64,000 bases of DNA from assembly GCF_002240035.1 (NCBI RefSeq), contig NZ_CP016397.1:471001-535000 (forward strand), read 5' to 3'. The notes below the pieces were generated by a model, which saw only the letters and a list, made by a program, of their open reading frames with translations, had not been told where the DNA came from and ran no database searches. A program made the translations under genes and the position numbers. This document shows, in pieces, positions 35,740 through 46,123 of the stretch. Positions within the stretch are counted from its first letter, which is position 1. Every line of letters begins with the position of its first letter. This DNA is from Legionella clemsonensis. GTDB taxonomy: Bacteria > Pseudomonadota > Gammaproteobacteria > Legionellales > Legionellaceae.

Positions 35740-36964
35740 AAAGTTCAGTCAAACTAAAAGAAAGGGTTTTCTGCAGCTCAATATCTGTTTTGCTTAATAC
35801 CTGACGCCAGGGCGTGGACTGAGGTGACGCCTCCCTTTCTAACTCTTCATGAGTAGGAAGCGGATAGGGTAAATGTTGGGTTAGCCAGTAAAGACTAACC
35901 TGACTTAAGTTGCGACTAAGCATTAACTCATCTGTGCTAGTGCTATGGATTAGCCCGGCATTCATTAATTCATTGATCATATCATCAACATTGACCGCGA
36001 AAGGTTGTGAGCTTGAATAAATCAATGCTTCACGACTTAAACCACGACCTACTTTTTGGGCAAGCCAAAGTTGATGTAACCAAAGCAATGCATGAGAGAA
36101 GCCATCAATCGGAATTCCAGGACGTCTTTTATAATGAACTGACAGTGCGTAACTGATTTCGGCACCTAAAAGGGTGATCACCCATACCCAGTAAACCCAA
36201 ACAAAAAAGATAGGAACGGTTGCAAAAGCTCCATACAACAATTGATAAGTATCGTATTGGGTTAAATAATAGGCAAAGGCTTGTTTGGCTGATTCAAATA
36301 AAATAGCCGCGACCACTCCACCCCAAAGACCATCTACAAGTTTAACGGGACAATTGGGTACCACGACATACAAAAAGGTAAAGCCAACCAGTGATAGGAA
36401 AAAAGGGACACTGTTAAGTACAAATGGTGGCGCTTGATGTGTTTGAATGATAGGCATGGATAAAACATAAGAACTCGCGGCCAGACTTAAACCAAGCAGC
36501 ACAGGACCAAGGGATAAAATAGCCCAATAGAGCAAAAATGCAGCAACACCGCGTCTGGAGGTATGGGTTTTCCAGATTTTATTCATGGCCTTTTCTATAG
36601 TCACCATGACTAACAAGGCCGTTACAAATAAAAAGGCAACGCCCCATATCGATAATTTAGAAACCTGGGCAGAAAATTGCTGTAAGTAATCCTGGATAAT
36701 TTTACCTGTTGCCGGCACAAAATTTTGAAAAATAAAATCTTGAACAGGGCCTGACAAATTTTGAAACACGGGAAAGGAGGACAACAGTGCTAAACCAACA
36801 CTCATTAAAGGGACTACAGCAAGTAGACTGGTAAATGCCAGAGCAGATGCTCTATAAGTACAATCGTCTTTAATAAAATGTTCAACCACAAATAACACAA
36901 AGCGTTTGGCTTCATGAAATTTCGTGAGAGCGATAGTTTTCCAGTCCTTGAAAAGAGTAGTCAT
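35708..36964 (-). CDS. YihY/BrkB-family membrane protein
   Basis: A 418-residue inner-membrane protein of the YihY (BrkB/UPF0761) family. About six transmembrane helices lie in residues 35-265, including the family segments DDCTYRASALAFTSLLAVVP, TIEKAMNKIWKTHTSRRG and PIFFVWVYWVWVITLLGAEI. A soluble C-terminal part of about 140 residues follows, with a winged-helix look (SREALIYSSSQPFAVNVDDM). The molecular role is unknown. The old name as RNase BN is a misassignment in the literature. It is convergent with, and overlaps, the SulP gene. Confidence 0.9.
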   Translation of the reverse strand: MTTLFKDWKTIALTKFHEAKRFVLFVVEHFIKDDCTYRASALAFTSLLAVVPLMSVGLALLSSFPVFQNLSGPVQDFIFQNFVPATGKIIQDYLQQFSAQVSKLSIWGVAFLFVTALLVMVTIEKAMNKIWKTHTSRRGVAAFLLYWAILSLGPVLLGLSLAASSYVLSMPIIQTHQAPPFVLNSVPFFLSLVGFTFLYVVVPNCPVKLVDGLWGGVVAAILFESAKQAFAYYLTQYDTYQLLYGAFATVPIFFVWVYWVWVITLLGAEISYALSVHYKRRPGIPIDGFSHALLWLHQLWLAQKVGRGLSREALIYSSSQPFAVNVDDMINELMNAGLIHSTSTDELMLSRNLSQVSLYWLTQHLPYPLPTHEELEREASPQSTPWRQVLSKTDIELQKTLSFSLTELFSQAPPAESA

Positions 36965-37432
36965 TGTATTATTTCATCACTAAATTACTTCTAATAAAAA
37001 GTTATATTCTTAATGTTGCATAAGCTGAGCCAAAATAGCTAGGTTTTTGAAATGTTAATATTATAATTCTTGCCAGAAAGGGAAGAAATATTATGCTTTC
37101 TATCAACGAAATGAGCTCTTTAAGATTTCAACCTTTAATAGGTTAAATAGAGCGAGAGAGATAAATCTTAATTGGTCATAAGTAAATCTAACTATATGGT
37201 GCAGCATAACATAGATTCCTAATTTGCTTTAAGCATTGCCATTTATCTTTAATTTGCGAAAACAAACAGCTGATACATTTATCTTCGTTGATAACGGCTT
37301 TACCTTATTTTCACCTAACTCAAGCAAATTATGCTCACTTTGGATTTTTATTTTCTGTGGAAATATTATTTAAGATTGCTATTTTTATCAAGGTATGTTG
37401 ACATTTTCTCTCAGAAAAATAAGGAATAAAAA
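36965..37432. other. intergenic gap without identified gene
   Basis: This 468-base AT-rich stretch between the divergent YihY and arsC-like genes contains no convincing coding region, RNA gene or repeat. A 17-codon frame at 37094-37147 follows a GGGAAG site but is too short to support. Confidence 0.5.
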
Positions 37433-38363
<931 letters not shown>

Positions 38364-38435
38364 TTTGTAATGAAATACTTGTAATTGGAAAAAAGTCTCA
38401 GTAAGGTGACTACTCTTTTTCTTTTGAGTGAAGTA

Positions 38436-39218
38436 GTGAAAGTAATTACTTTTAATGCAAATGGTATTCGCTCTGCAGCGCGCAACGGGTTTTATGATTG
38501 GTTGGCTGAGCAAGAGGTTGATTTTGTTTGTATTCAGGAAACAAAAGCCCAAATGAACAATATTGCTGATGAACTTTTTTATCCAGAGAATTATTTTTGT
38601 GAATATTACGATGCCCAAAAGAAAGGATACAGTGGCGTTGCAATATACGCGCGTCACAAACCTTTAAAAGTGATAAAAGGGCTAGGTTTTGATTATTGTG
38701 ATAATGAAGGTCGCTATTTACAATTCGATTACCCAAAACTAAGTGTGGTTTCTCTGTATCTGCCTTCTGGTACGAGTGGTGAGGTTCGTCAAGCGGTTAA
38801 ATTCGATTTTTTGGAACGTTTTGCCAAACATTTGCTAAGCTTGAAAAACGAGGGACGCGAATTAATCCTTTGTGGGGATTATAACATTGCCCATAAAAAA
38901 ATTGATTTAAAAAATTGGCGCGGGAATCAAAAAAATTCAGGTTTTTTGCCTGAAGAAAGAGCTTGGATGGATCAGCTCTTTGGTCCTATGGGTTTCATTG
39001 ATGCCTTTCGCATTGTGAATCAGGAAGAGGGGCAATATACATGGTGGTCCTATCGTAGCCCTACTGCCAGAGAAAAAAACGTTGGTTGGAGAATTGATTA
39101 TCAAGTAATAACGCCGGGATTAATGAATCATGTGGTACAAGCGACGATACATCAGGATACTCGTTGGTCTGATCATGCGCCATTAATGATTGAATATGCA
39201 GGGGAGTGGTATGCTTAA
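38436..39218 (+). CDS. exodeoxyribonuclease III homologue 1
   Basis: A 260-residue AP endonuclease/3'-exonuclease of the ExoIII (EEP) family. Motifs are present: ITFNANGIRSA (Asn metal ligand), CIQETKAQ (Glu ligand), CGDYNIAHKKIDLK (Asp/Asn), WRIDYQVIT and the catalytic SDHAPLMIEY (Asp-His). GTG 38436 is chosen because conservation starts at KVITFNANG; the upstream extension is not family-like. It overlaps the next gene, a second ExoIII homologue, by 8 bases. Confidence 0.92.
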   Translation: MKVITFNANGIRSAARNGFYDWLAEQEVDFVCIQETKAQMNNIADELFYPENYFCEYYDAQKKGYSGVAIYARHKPLKVIKGLGFDYCDNEGRYLQFDYPKLSVVSLYLPSGTSGEVRQAVKFDFLERFAKHLLSLKNEGRELILCGDYNIAHKKIDLKNWRGNQKNSGFLPEERAWMDQLFGPMGFIDAFRIVNQEEGQYTWWSYRSPTAREKNVGWRIDYQVITPGLMNHVVQATIHQDTRWSDHAPLMIEYAGEWYA

Positions 39219-39981
39219 GATCGCAAGCTGGAATGTTAATTCTATTAAAATACGCCTTGAGCAGGTATTAAATTGGTTGCAGTCGACCGATATTCATGTT
39301 TTAGCGATGCAGGAAACAAAGCTTGTTGATGAGCTTTTTCCCGTCAATATATTTACTGAGTTAGGTTATCATGTGGCTTTTACAGGCCAGAAAAGTTATA
39401 ACGGCGTCGCACTCGTTAGTCAGCATCCTCTTTCAGATATTGTTAAAGAGCTTCCTGATTTTGAGGATACTCAGCGACGTGTATTAGCTGCAACTATCGG
39501 TGATATACGCTTTGTTAATCTTTATGTCCCCAATGGTTCAGATTTGGCCTCTGAAAAATATTCCTATAAGCTCGCCTGGTTGGAAAAAACAAAAGCCTTT
39601 ATTAAACAACAATTAACTTTATATCCCAAACTGGTGGTTCTGGGAGATTTTAATATTGCGCCCGAGGACAAAGACGTGCATGATCCATTAGAATGGCAGA
39701 ATTGCGTCATGGTAAGTCCAGCAGAAAGACAAGCTTTTGCTGATTTACTTGCTTTAGGTTTAACGGATACTTTTCGCAATTTTCCCCAGGAAGAGCAGTC
39801 TTTTACTTGGTGGGACTATCGAGCAGGTGCCTTCAGGCGTAATCGAGGTTTACGCATTGATCATATTTTATTAAGTGCCGAATTAAACTGTTTATGCACC
39901 TCCTCAAAAATAGATAAGATCCCTCGTAAATGGGAACGACCGTCTGATCATGCACCTATTTGGGTTGAAATTTCAGATTAG
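39211..39981 (+). CDS. xthA: exodeoxyribonuclease III homologue 2
   Basis: A 256-residue second ExoIII-family enzyme in tandem with the first. It has IASWNVNSIKIRLEQ, AMQETKLVDE, VVLGDFNIAPEDKDVHDP, TWWDYRAGAFRRNRGLRIDH and the terminal SDHAPIWVEI. This pattern is closer to classical E. coli-type XthA than the upstream copy is, which lacks the RRNRG stretch. The start at ATG 39211 overlaps the previous stop. It repairs AP sites and 3'-blocked ends. The two are clearly divergent, not a recent duplication. Confidence 0.92.
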   Translation: MLKIASWNVNSIKIRLEQVLNWLQSTDIHVLAMQETKLVDELFPVNIFTELGYHVAFTGQKSYNGVALVSQHPLSDIVKELPDFEDTQRRVLAATIGDIRFVNLYVPNGSDLASEKYSYKLAWLEKTKAFIKQQLTLYPKLVVLGDFNIAPEDKDVHDPLEWQNCVMVSPAERQAFADLLALGLTDTFRNFPQEEQSFTWWDYRAGAFRRNRGLRIDHILLSAELNCLCTSSKIDKIPRKWERPSDHAPIWVEISD

Positions 39982-40025
39982 GTAAGCTATTCGAAATTTA
40001 TCATTAAAATAAGGAAATAACTAAC

Positions 40026-40802
40026 ATGTATAAAATGATTGCCAGTGGCATATTCGCGTTATTAACTTGCTCCTTTGCTTTTACAAGTTATGCAGAAACG
40101 GCCGAAGAGGTCTTAACCATGGGTAAAACAACCTCGGCTGCAATGCAACAATCAATGACCCCTAAACAAGCCCTGCAACGTTTGAAAGAGGGGAATCAAC
40201 GTTTTTTAAGTAATACCAAATTAAGCCGTGATTATCTCACACAGGCGAAACGTTCTTCTTATGGACAGTTTCCCTGGGCAGTGGTGTTAAATTGCATGGA
40301 TTCACGCTCTGTGCCTGAGTTATTGTTTGACCAGGGACTTGCTGATCTGTTTATCCTGCGGGTCGCCGGAAATGTTTTAAATGACGACATTTTGGGAAGT
40401 CTGGAGTTTGCAACAAAAGCAGCAGGCTCGCGTTTAATTGTAGTGCTGGGGCATACTTCTTGTGGTGCTGTAGCTGGAGCGTGTAAAGATGTAAATTTGG
40501 GGCATCTGGATCATGTGCTTGATAAAATAAAACCTGTTATAGCTCCTACAGAAAAAGAGACAGGCATTAGTGATTGTGCAAAACCAGAGTTAATTGACGC
40601 TATTGCTAAAAATAATGCATTAAATGTTGCGCGCCAAATTCGGGAACAAAGCCCTATTATTCGTAATCTGCTCGATAAGGGACAAATTGGTATTGTGGCT
40701 GGTGTTCATGATTTAAGAACAGGAAAGGTAACCTTTTTCGAGGAGGAGCGATTGATACCTTCTACACAGAAAAATCAAAGTCAACCTACTTCGAATAGGT
40801 AA
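40026..40802 (+). CDS. periplasmic beta-class carbonic anhydrase
   Basis: A 258-residue beta-carbonic anhydrase. Zinc ligands and catalytic dyad are in NCMDSRSVPE (Cys, Asp-Arg) and GHTSCGAVAGA (His, Cys). A signal peptide, MIASGIFALLTCSFAFTSYA, should send it to the periplasm, unlike the usual cytosolic form. It interconverts CO2 and bicarbonate. AAGGAAA precedes the ATG. It is monocistronic and followed by a REP-like sequence. Confidence 0.93.
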   Translation: MYKMIASGIFALLTCSFAFTSYAETAEEVLTMGKTTSAAMQQSMTPKQALQRLKEGNQRFLSNTKLSRDYLTQAKRSSYGQFPWAVVLNCMDSRSVPELLFDQGLADLFILRVAGNVLNDDILGSLEFATKAAGSRLIVVLGHTSCGAVAGACKDVNLGHLDHVLDKIKPVIAPTEKETGISDCAKPELIDAIAKNNALNVARQIREQSPIIRNLLDKGQIGIVAGVHDLRTGKVTFFEEERLIPSTQKNQSQPTSNR

Positions 40803-40815
40803 GGAAATCCATAGA

Positions 40816-40918
40816 AAACGTTATTCTGAACGAAGTGAAGAATCTCCAAAATAGGGTTCGGATTTTATTTATTCCTAGAAGATTATTCATGCGGCTTACG
40901 TTCTATTTAGAATGACGA
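40816..40918. repeat. degenerate REP-like inverted repeat
   Basis: The left arm GTTATTCTGAACGAAGTGAAGAATCTCC (in two pieces around 40820-40847) resembles the common GTCATTCTGAGCGAAG-type repeat. A weak complementary arm ending AGAATGACG lies at 40910-40918. The remainder of 40803-41082 shows no gene. A half-copy (GCGTCATTCTAAGC and AAAGCGAAGGATT) lies near 49593. Confidence 0.45.
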
Positions 40919-41082
40919 GATGTACAACATGAAATTTGATTAAAAGATAGGTCTGGCTTGTATGCCTGCCAAGAGAATTGATCTATCATTGAAAATCTGA
41001 TAATGTTGCGCGTCCTGTATGAGAGTATGGTGCCTGGCATACGTTCAGGTGGCGATACTTGTTTAACTTAGAGAGTGGTATT

Positions 41083-41301
41083 ATGAAAACGTCTATTCAT
41101 CCCGAGTACAAAGCGATTACTGTGACTTGCAGTTGTGGCCATGCCTTTGAAACTCGCTCAACTTTGGCTCAAGACTTAAGCATTGAGGTCTGCGCAAACT
41201 GCCATCCATTTTATACTGGGAAACAAAAATTGGTAGATACTGGTGGTCGAGTTCAAAAATTTCGTGATCGTTATAATCTTAAAAAAGATAAGGTGAAGTA
41301 A
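41083..41301 (+). CDS. rpmE: 50S ribosomal protein L31
   Basis: A 72-residue L31 of the zinc-binding (C+) type: Cys ligands lie in TCSCGHAF (C16, C18) and [12 protein letters not shown] (C37, C40), and the tail is [11 protein letters not shown]. The start is ATG 41083; the open frame extends 24 bases upstream without conservation. A strong terminator at 41342 follows. Confidence 0.97.
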   Translation: MKTSIHPEYKAITVTCSCGHAFETRSTLAQDLSIEVCANCHPFYTGKQKLVDTGGRVQKFRDRYNLKKDKVK

Positions 41302-41341
41302 TTTATCTATTTTTTCATTTATTGGTCAGTAAAATAGTACC

Positions 41342-41371
41342 AGGCGCAACAAAAAGTGCGCCTTTTTTTTT
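41342..41371 (+). terminator. rho-independent terminator after rpmE
   Basis: AGGCGCA and TGCGCCT form a 7-bp GC-rich stem around ACAAAAAG, followed by a run of nine T. Confidence 0.9.
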
Positions 41372-41444
41372 CAAAATGACTGTTCATCGCTAACATTTTT
41401 CTATATGATTTTTCGCCGAGATGTACCAAAAGAGAGTAAATATT

Positions 41445-42686
41445 TTGGATAAAGAGGTATTAAAAGAACGGGCGTTGACATACCATGAGTTTCCTGTACC
41501 AGGGAAATTGGCTGTTCACGTTACTAAATCAACTAACTCGCAAGATGATTTATCGCTTGCTTATACACCAGGTGTGGCAGCGCCTGTGCTTGCTATTGCC
41601 GAAAACTCTGAAAATGTATTTCGCTATACAGCGAAAGGAAATTTGGTAGCTGTCATGACCAATGGAACAGCCGTGCTCGGTCTTGGTGACGTGGGGCCTT
41701 TAGCCAGTAAACCAGTCATGGAAGGTAAAGCTGTATTATTTAAACGTTTTGCAGATATCGATGTTTTTGATATAGAAGTTGATGCAGAAGATTCTCAGGC
41801 TTTCATCGCAACAGCAAAGCGAATAGCCCCTACTTTTGGCGGTATTAATCTTGAAGACATAAAAGCGCCTGAATGTTTTGAGATAGAGCAAGCTTTAATC
41901 GAACAGTTAAATATTCCAGTTTTTCACGATGATCAACACGGGACAGCCATTGTTGTTGCAGCTGGATTGCTTAATGCACTCGAATTGCAACAAAAAGATC
42001 TTTCCGAAGTAAATATTGTTTGTATTGGCGCCGGTGCGGCAGGCATTGCTTCCATGCGTCTACTCGTTGCTTTAGGTGCTGATAAAGAAAAAATGCTACT
42101 TCTAGACAGTAAGGGTGTCATTCATTCAGGACGCGAAGATTTAAATCCTTACAAATTTGCCTTTGCTCGCAAAACCGAGCGACGAACACTTGCCGATGCG
42201 CTACAAGATGCTGATGTATTTATTGGTGTTGCCAAACCTGATCTGCTCAATGCAGAGCTATTACAACTCATGGCGCCCAAGCCAGTAATTTTTGCATTAT
42301 CCAACCCCGATCCGGAAATACGGCCAGAAATTGCTCACAAAGTGCGCGACGACTTAATTATTGCAACAGGACGCAGCGATTTTCCCAATCAGGTGAATAA
42401 TGTACTTTGTTTTCCCTATATCTTTCGCGGAGCGCTGGATGTTCGTGCAACGTGCATCAACCAATCAATGCAGATTGCTGCTGTTGAAGCGATTCGTCAA
42501 CTGGTGCAAGAACCAGTACCTCAAATCGTTAAGGACAATTATCCTGGTGTAACCAACTGGGAATTTGGCCCCCATTATATTATCCCCAAACCCATAGACC
42601 CTCGCCTGAAGGAGAGGGTAGCACTTGCTGTTGCCAAAGCGGCAATAACAAGTGGTGTCAGCCGGGCTGTTCCTCCCATCGATTAA
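41445..42686 (+). CDS. NAD(P)-dependent malic enzyme
   Basis: A 413-residue malic enzyme (malate to pyruvate and CO2). Motifs: [11 protein letters not shown], the catalytic [22 protein letters not shown], the metal-binding FEDI-like [24 protein letters not shown] and the nucleotide fold [16 protein letters not shown]. It is the short form without the C-terminal phosphotransacetylase-like domain of MaeB. TTG 41445 is preferred because AAGAGAG lies about 8 bases upstream; ATG 41421 has no usable site. It is followed closely by a tandem MFS pair, perhaps co-transcribed. Confidence 0.92.
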   Translation: MDKEVLKERALTYHEFPVPGKLAVHVTKSTNSQDDLSLAYTPGVAAPVLAIAENSENVFRYTAKGNLVAVMTNGTAVLGLGDVGPLASKPVMEGKAVLFKRFADIDVFDIEVDAEDSQAFIATAKRIAPTFGGINLEDIKAPECFEIEQALIEQLNIPVFHDDQHGTAIVVAAGLLNALELQQKDLSEVNIVCIGAGAAGIASMRLLVALGADKEKMLLLDSKGVIHSGREDLNPYKFAFARKTERRTLADALQDADVFIGVAKPDLLNAELLQLMAPKPVIFALSNPDPEIRPEIAHKVRDDLIIATGRSDFPNQVNNVLCFPYIFRGALDVRATCINQSMQIAAVEAIRQLVQEPVPQIVKDNYPGVTNWEFGPHYIIPKPIDPRLKERVALAVAKAAITSGVSRAVPPID

Positions 42687-42728
42687 AATCAGTCCGTGCT
42701 TAACCTAGAAGAAATGAAGGAGCTCATT

Positions 42729-44027
42729 TTGTATAGTAAGAATGAAAGACAATATATGTTTATGGCCTGGACAATTTGTGCTCTGGGTGCCGTATATTAT
42801 AGTTATGAATATTTTTTGCGCATTTCTCCCAGCGTAATGGAGCATGCACTACGTGATCATTTTAACTTATCAGCGACTGGCTTTGGTTTGCTCTCGGCAT
42901 TTTACTACTATGCCTATGTTCCCTTACAATTACCGGTTGGTGTTCTTTTAGATCGCTACGGCCCCAGACTTTTAATCACACTGGCGTGCCTTATTTGTGT
43001 TATTGGTACATTTATTTTTGCAGGCACTAACGTTTTTTGGATAGCTGCAACAGGACGATTTTTGGTTGGTTTTGGTTCTGCCTTTGCTTTCGTAGGTGTC
43101 TTAAAATTAGCTACTATTTGGTTGCCTGAGGATAAATTAGCTATGGTATCAGGTATGGCTGCAGCCCTGGGTACTATTGGAGCTATGATTGGCGATAATT
43201 TATTGGGCAGTTTGGTTTTAAAAATTGGCTGGCGGGAAACGGTCAATTTAACTGCCTTTTTTGGAATCGGTTTAGCTTTTATATTGTGGCTTGGAATTAG
43301 AGATAAGAAAAGCCATCAACGTAGAAGTGGTACAGTCGATACTTTTAAAAAAAATATGATCGATCTCGGACTTATTGCTAAAAACAAACAAATTTGGATA
43401 AATGGCTTGTTTGGCTGCCTGGTGTATTTACCGACTACAGTGTTTGCAGAATTATGGGGTATCCCTTATTTAAGACATGCCCACAATCTAACGCAAGAGT
43501 CTGCTGATTTTGCGAATTCTTTATTGTTTTTGGGCTTTACCATTGGTGCACCTTTAATGGGTTATATCTCTGATAAACTTAAGCGTCGTAAGCCACCTAT
43601 GCTATTGGGAGCCACCGGAGCAGGCATTATAATGATGATTATTCTTTATTTGCCTGGATTAACTTCAACGCAAATTAACCTGTTAATGTTTGTTTTGGGG
43701 CTGCTTTATAGTGCTCAATGCATTATTTTTGCAGTTGGTCGCGAACTGAGTCCAAGTGAAGCTGCTGGTACTGCTATGGCGATGACGAATATGATCGTCA
43801 TGCTTGGAGCCATGCTTTTACAACCTTTGGTAGGACATTTGCTGGACTTAAGCTTATCAAGCCATTTAGCCAATATTCCTTTGCAGGATATTCCAGTTGA
43901 TAAACTACAGCAATTGTATACAGCAGATGACTATCAGTTTGCGTTGTCAATTATTCCTATAGGCATCATTATCGCTGCTATATTAACTTTTTTCCTTAAA
44001 GAAACTTATGCTAATGCAGATAACTAA
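42729..44027 (+). CDS. MFS transporter
   Basis: A 432-residue major facilitator with 12 predicted transmembrane segments. Characteristic pieces are YYSYEYFLRISPSVMEHALR, LPVGVLLDRYGPRLLI and GYISDKLKRRKPP. TTG 42729 follows AAGGAG at a spacing of 6; the frame is open from GTG 42696, without a site. It is 42 bases after malic enzyme. The next gene is a paralogue overlapping by 20 bases. Substrate unknown; organic acids are plausible from context only. Confidence 0.85.
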   Translation: MYSKNERQYMFMAWTICALGAVYYSYEYFLRISPSVMEHALRDHFNLSATGFGLLSAFYYYAYVPLQLPVGVLLDRYGPRLLITLACLICVIGTFIFAGTNVFWIAATGRFLVGFGSAFAFVGVLKLATIWLPEDKLAMVSGMAAALGTIGAMIGDNLLGSLVLKIGWRETVNLTAFFGIGLAFILWLGIRDKKSHQRRSGTVDTFKKNMIDLGLIAKNKQIWINGLFGCLVYLPTTVFAELWGIPYLRHAHNLTQESADFANSLLFLGFTIGAPLMGYISDKLKRRKPPMLLGATGAGIIMMIILYLPGLTSTQINLLMFVLGLLYSAQCIIFAVGRELSPSEAAGTAMAMTNMIVMLGAMLLQPLVGHLLDLSLSSHLANIPLQDIPVDKLQQLYTADDYQFALSIIPIGIIIAAILTFFLKETYANADN

Positions 44028-45282
44028 TATTTCCATCGGTAGAAGACAAGCTCTCTTCGGCAGTTTAATGTGTGCTGTAGGAGCTTTCTTCTACTGTTAT
44101 GAATTTGTCTTAAGAATTATTCCTGGAGCTCTTCAGAGTGAATTGAGTGCAGCATTTGGTCATATTTCAGCAACGACGTTTGGCCAGCTTTCTGCTCTTT
44201 ATTATTTCGCCTATTCACCCATGCAGTTACCAGTAGGAATGCTTATGGATCGTTATGGGCCTCGTCGCCTGTTAACATTCGCCTGCTTTTGTTGTGCTTT
44301 GGGTTCCTGGATGTTTACCATCACTTCCTCCATGTTTATTGCTGGTTGCGGACGCTTCTTGGTAGGCTTTGGTTCATCTTTTGCCTTTGTAGGCGTGTTA
44401 TCTCTAGCAATGCATTGGCTACCTAGACGATATTTTTCATTAGTAGCAGGATTAATAACGACTTTAGGAATGTTAGGGCTTGTTTACGGTGAAGTAAAGA
44501 TTACCGATATAGCGGTTACCGTGGGGTGGCATCATGTACTAAATCTTATGGTAGTGATTGGCGCTGTATTAACGTTTGTGACTTTCTTTGTTGTTCGTGA
44601 TGGACCTGAAGGCCACTCTTCTCATAAGTATGCTTTACCGGAATTTTTTGCAAATGTCTGGTCGGTTTTAACTTCACCTCAAGTATGGCTCATTGGTTTT
44701 GTAGGTGCTTGCCTATATACCTCTCTTTCAGTTTTTGGAGAATTATGGGGTAAAAGTTATTTAGAGCAGGCACACCATTTAACAAAAGTTGAAGCAGCAA
44801 GAACCGTCTCAGCCATGTTTTTAGGTTGGGCCGTGGGTGCACCAGTAGCGGGATATTTATCTGACCGTAGTGGTCGTCGCGTTCTTCCTTTAACCATTGG
44901 GGCCGTTTTAGCTTTGGTTTGTATAAGTTTCGTTCTTTATTACCCAGGCCTATCTTATTTTTGGTTAAATGTTCTTCTGTTTTTATACGGCGCATTCAGT
45001 GCAACAGAAATCATTGTCTTTATCATGGGTAAAGAAAACAGTGGGGCAAAATTGTCCGGAACAGTTTTCGCTGCAGTTAACATGATAGTTACCTTGGGTG
45101 GCGTGGTATTCCAACCTCTCGTCGGCAAACTTCTAGATACCTTTGGGGATAGTGGTATTGTGGGTGGCGAACATATTTATACGGTTGTGGATTACCAAAT
45201 TGCTCTATCAATTTTACCCATCTCGTTACTTATGGTGACTATTCTTGCTTTCTTTATGAAGGATGTTAAAGCAACGCATTAA
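44008..45282 (+). CDS. MFS transporter (paralogue of the preceding gene)
   Basis: A 424-residue major facilitator with the same landmarks as its neighbour: FFYCYEFVLRIIPGALQSEL, LPVGMLMDRYGPRRLLTFAC, GRFLVGFGSSFAFVGVL and GYLSDRSGRRVLP. It begins 20 bases inside the preceding gene (ATG 44008 or 44014), so translation is coupled. A strong hairpin follows its stop. The two could be a duplicated importer pair like the one at 27062-29624. Confidence 0.85.
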   Translation: MLMQITNISIGRRQALFGSLMCAVGAFFYCYEFVLRIIPGALQSELSAAFGHISATTFGQLSALYYFAYSPMQLPVGMLMDRYGPRRLLTFACFCCALGSWMFTITSSMFIAGCGRFLVGFGSSFAFVGVLSLAMHWLPRRYFSLVAGLITTLGMLGLVYGEVKITDIAVTVGWHHVLNLMVVIGAVLTFVTFFVVRDGPEGHSSHKYALPEFFANVWSVLTSPQVWLIGFVGACLYTSLSVFGELWGKSYLEQAHHLTKVEAARTVSAMFLGWAVGAPVAGYLSDRSGRRVLPLTIGAVLALVCISFVLYYPGLSYFWLNVLLFLYGAFSATEIIVFIMGKENSGAKLSGTVFAAVNMIVTLGGVVFQPLVGKLLDTFGDSGIVGGEHIYTVVDYQIALSILPISLLMVTILAFFMKDVKATH

Positions 45283-45330
45283 AAAGGAAGAGATCACTCC
45301 GTTTAAATGAGGCTATAGCTCTTCCTTTTT
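45281..45330. terminator. strong bidirectional terminator after the MFS pair
   Basis: AAAAAGGAAGAG (45281-45292) and CTCTTCCTTTTT (45319-45330) form a perfect 12-bp stem with a 26-base loop. The T-run belongs to the stem, so it can act in both directions. Confidence 0.75.
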
Positions 45331-45425
45331 AAGACATACCACCGGAGTAATTCCAGAATGCCCCTTGCAATATCACATTAAAACAATCTTTAATAAGCAG
45401 CGTTCATATTCACTATATTTAGACT

Positions 45426-45836
45426 TCAATCCATCTTTGGCAGTTCATCAAATCGTTGCAAAGCGGGTGTTTTGTCCTCCCAAGATGAGCGGCTGGCATA
45501 ATAAATGTGAGCCGTTGGTTCGAGGAAGGTATCATCATCTACCGTCCCTGCTGGTAAAGCCACATGAGAATTTTCCTCCTGCCTAGGAAGTGGGCTACCA
45601 CAAATATTGCAGAATGCTCGTTGCTTTCTTGTCCCTTCTAATTTGAAATAGCTAATATTATCTTGACCCTTTTCCCACACTAATTGAGCATTATTAAAGA
45701 AAACAGTGGCCCCATGCATTGTACCAGTTTCTTTTCTACATCGGCTGCAATGGCATAAATACATTGCTTTTGGTTTTTCTCCTGTGATGATATAGTGGCA
45801 AGAACCGCATAAACATTCACCTTTATATTGATTCAT
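45426..45836 (-). CDS. GFA/CENP-V family zinc protein
   Basis: A 136-residue GFA-family protein (glutathione-dependent formaldehyde-activating enzyme-like). Three zinc-binding Cys groups occur in order: ECLCGSCHY, CHCSRCRKETG and AFCNICGSPLP. The family includes CENP-V and several enzymes; whether this one acts on formaldehyde is unknown. AGGGAG precedes the ATG. It is monocistronic. Confidence 0.9.
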   Translation of the reverse strand: MNQYKGECLCGSCHYIITGEKPKAMYLCHCSRCRKETGTMHGATVFFNNAQLVWEKGQDNISYFKLEGTRKQRAFCNICGSPLPRQEENSHVALPAGTVDDDTFLEPTAHIYYASRSSWEDKTPALQRFDELPKMD

Positions 45837-45961
45837 TACAAAACTCCCTCTAACTCTAAATTATAAACGACTAGCAATCGAACTCTATAGCGAAATCATT
45901 TTCACCTGAATTAATTGAAAAAACCAAAAAGTGCTGTTTCTTTATTAAAATGATGATTTGC

Positions 45962-46115
45962 CTAGACTCCCACTTCTGATCTCAACGGCATTTTAAAAAT
46001 TGATTTTGCTTTGTCAGGAAGAGTAGCTTCGTATTTAGCAGCCCAAGAGCATTATAGAAATAAATAGCATTTAATGGCTTTGCAATACATTCAATACCCA
46101 GAGATTCACTCCAAA
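45962..46115 (-). pseudogene. frameshifted gene-tail remnant
   Basis: On the minus strand, 46115 down to about 46040 reads YELWSESLGIECIAKPLNAI then YFYNA, and then a different phase reads WAAKYEATLPDKAKSIFK and MPLRSEVGV to TAG 45962-45964. Both parts look like real protein, joined by a single-base phase change. I recognise no family. The remaining part of 45837-46123 is non-coding. Confidence 0.35.
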
Positions 46116-46123
46116 GTTCATAA

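Noticed and set aside
37094..37147. 17-codon frame MLSINEMSSLRFQPLIG
   Set aside because: It has a GGGAAG site but is too short and without relatives to be supported.
42696..42728. GTG 42696 as start of the MFS gene after malic enzyme
   Set aside because: TTG 42729 has AAGGAG at the correct distance and the earlier codon has none.
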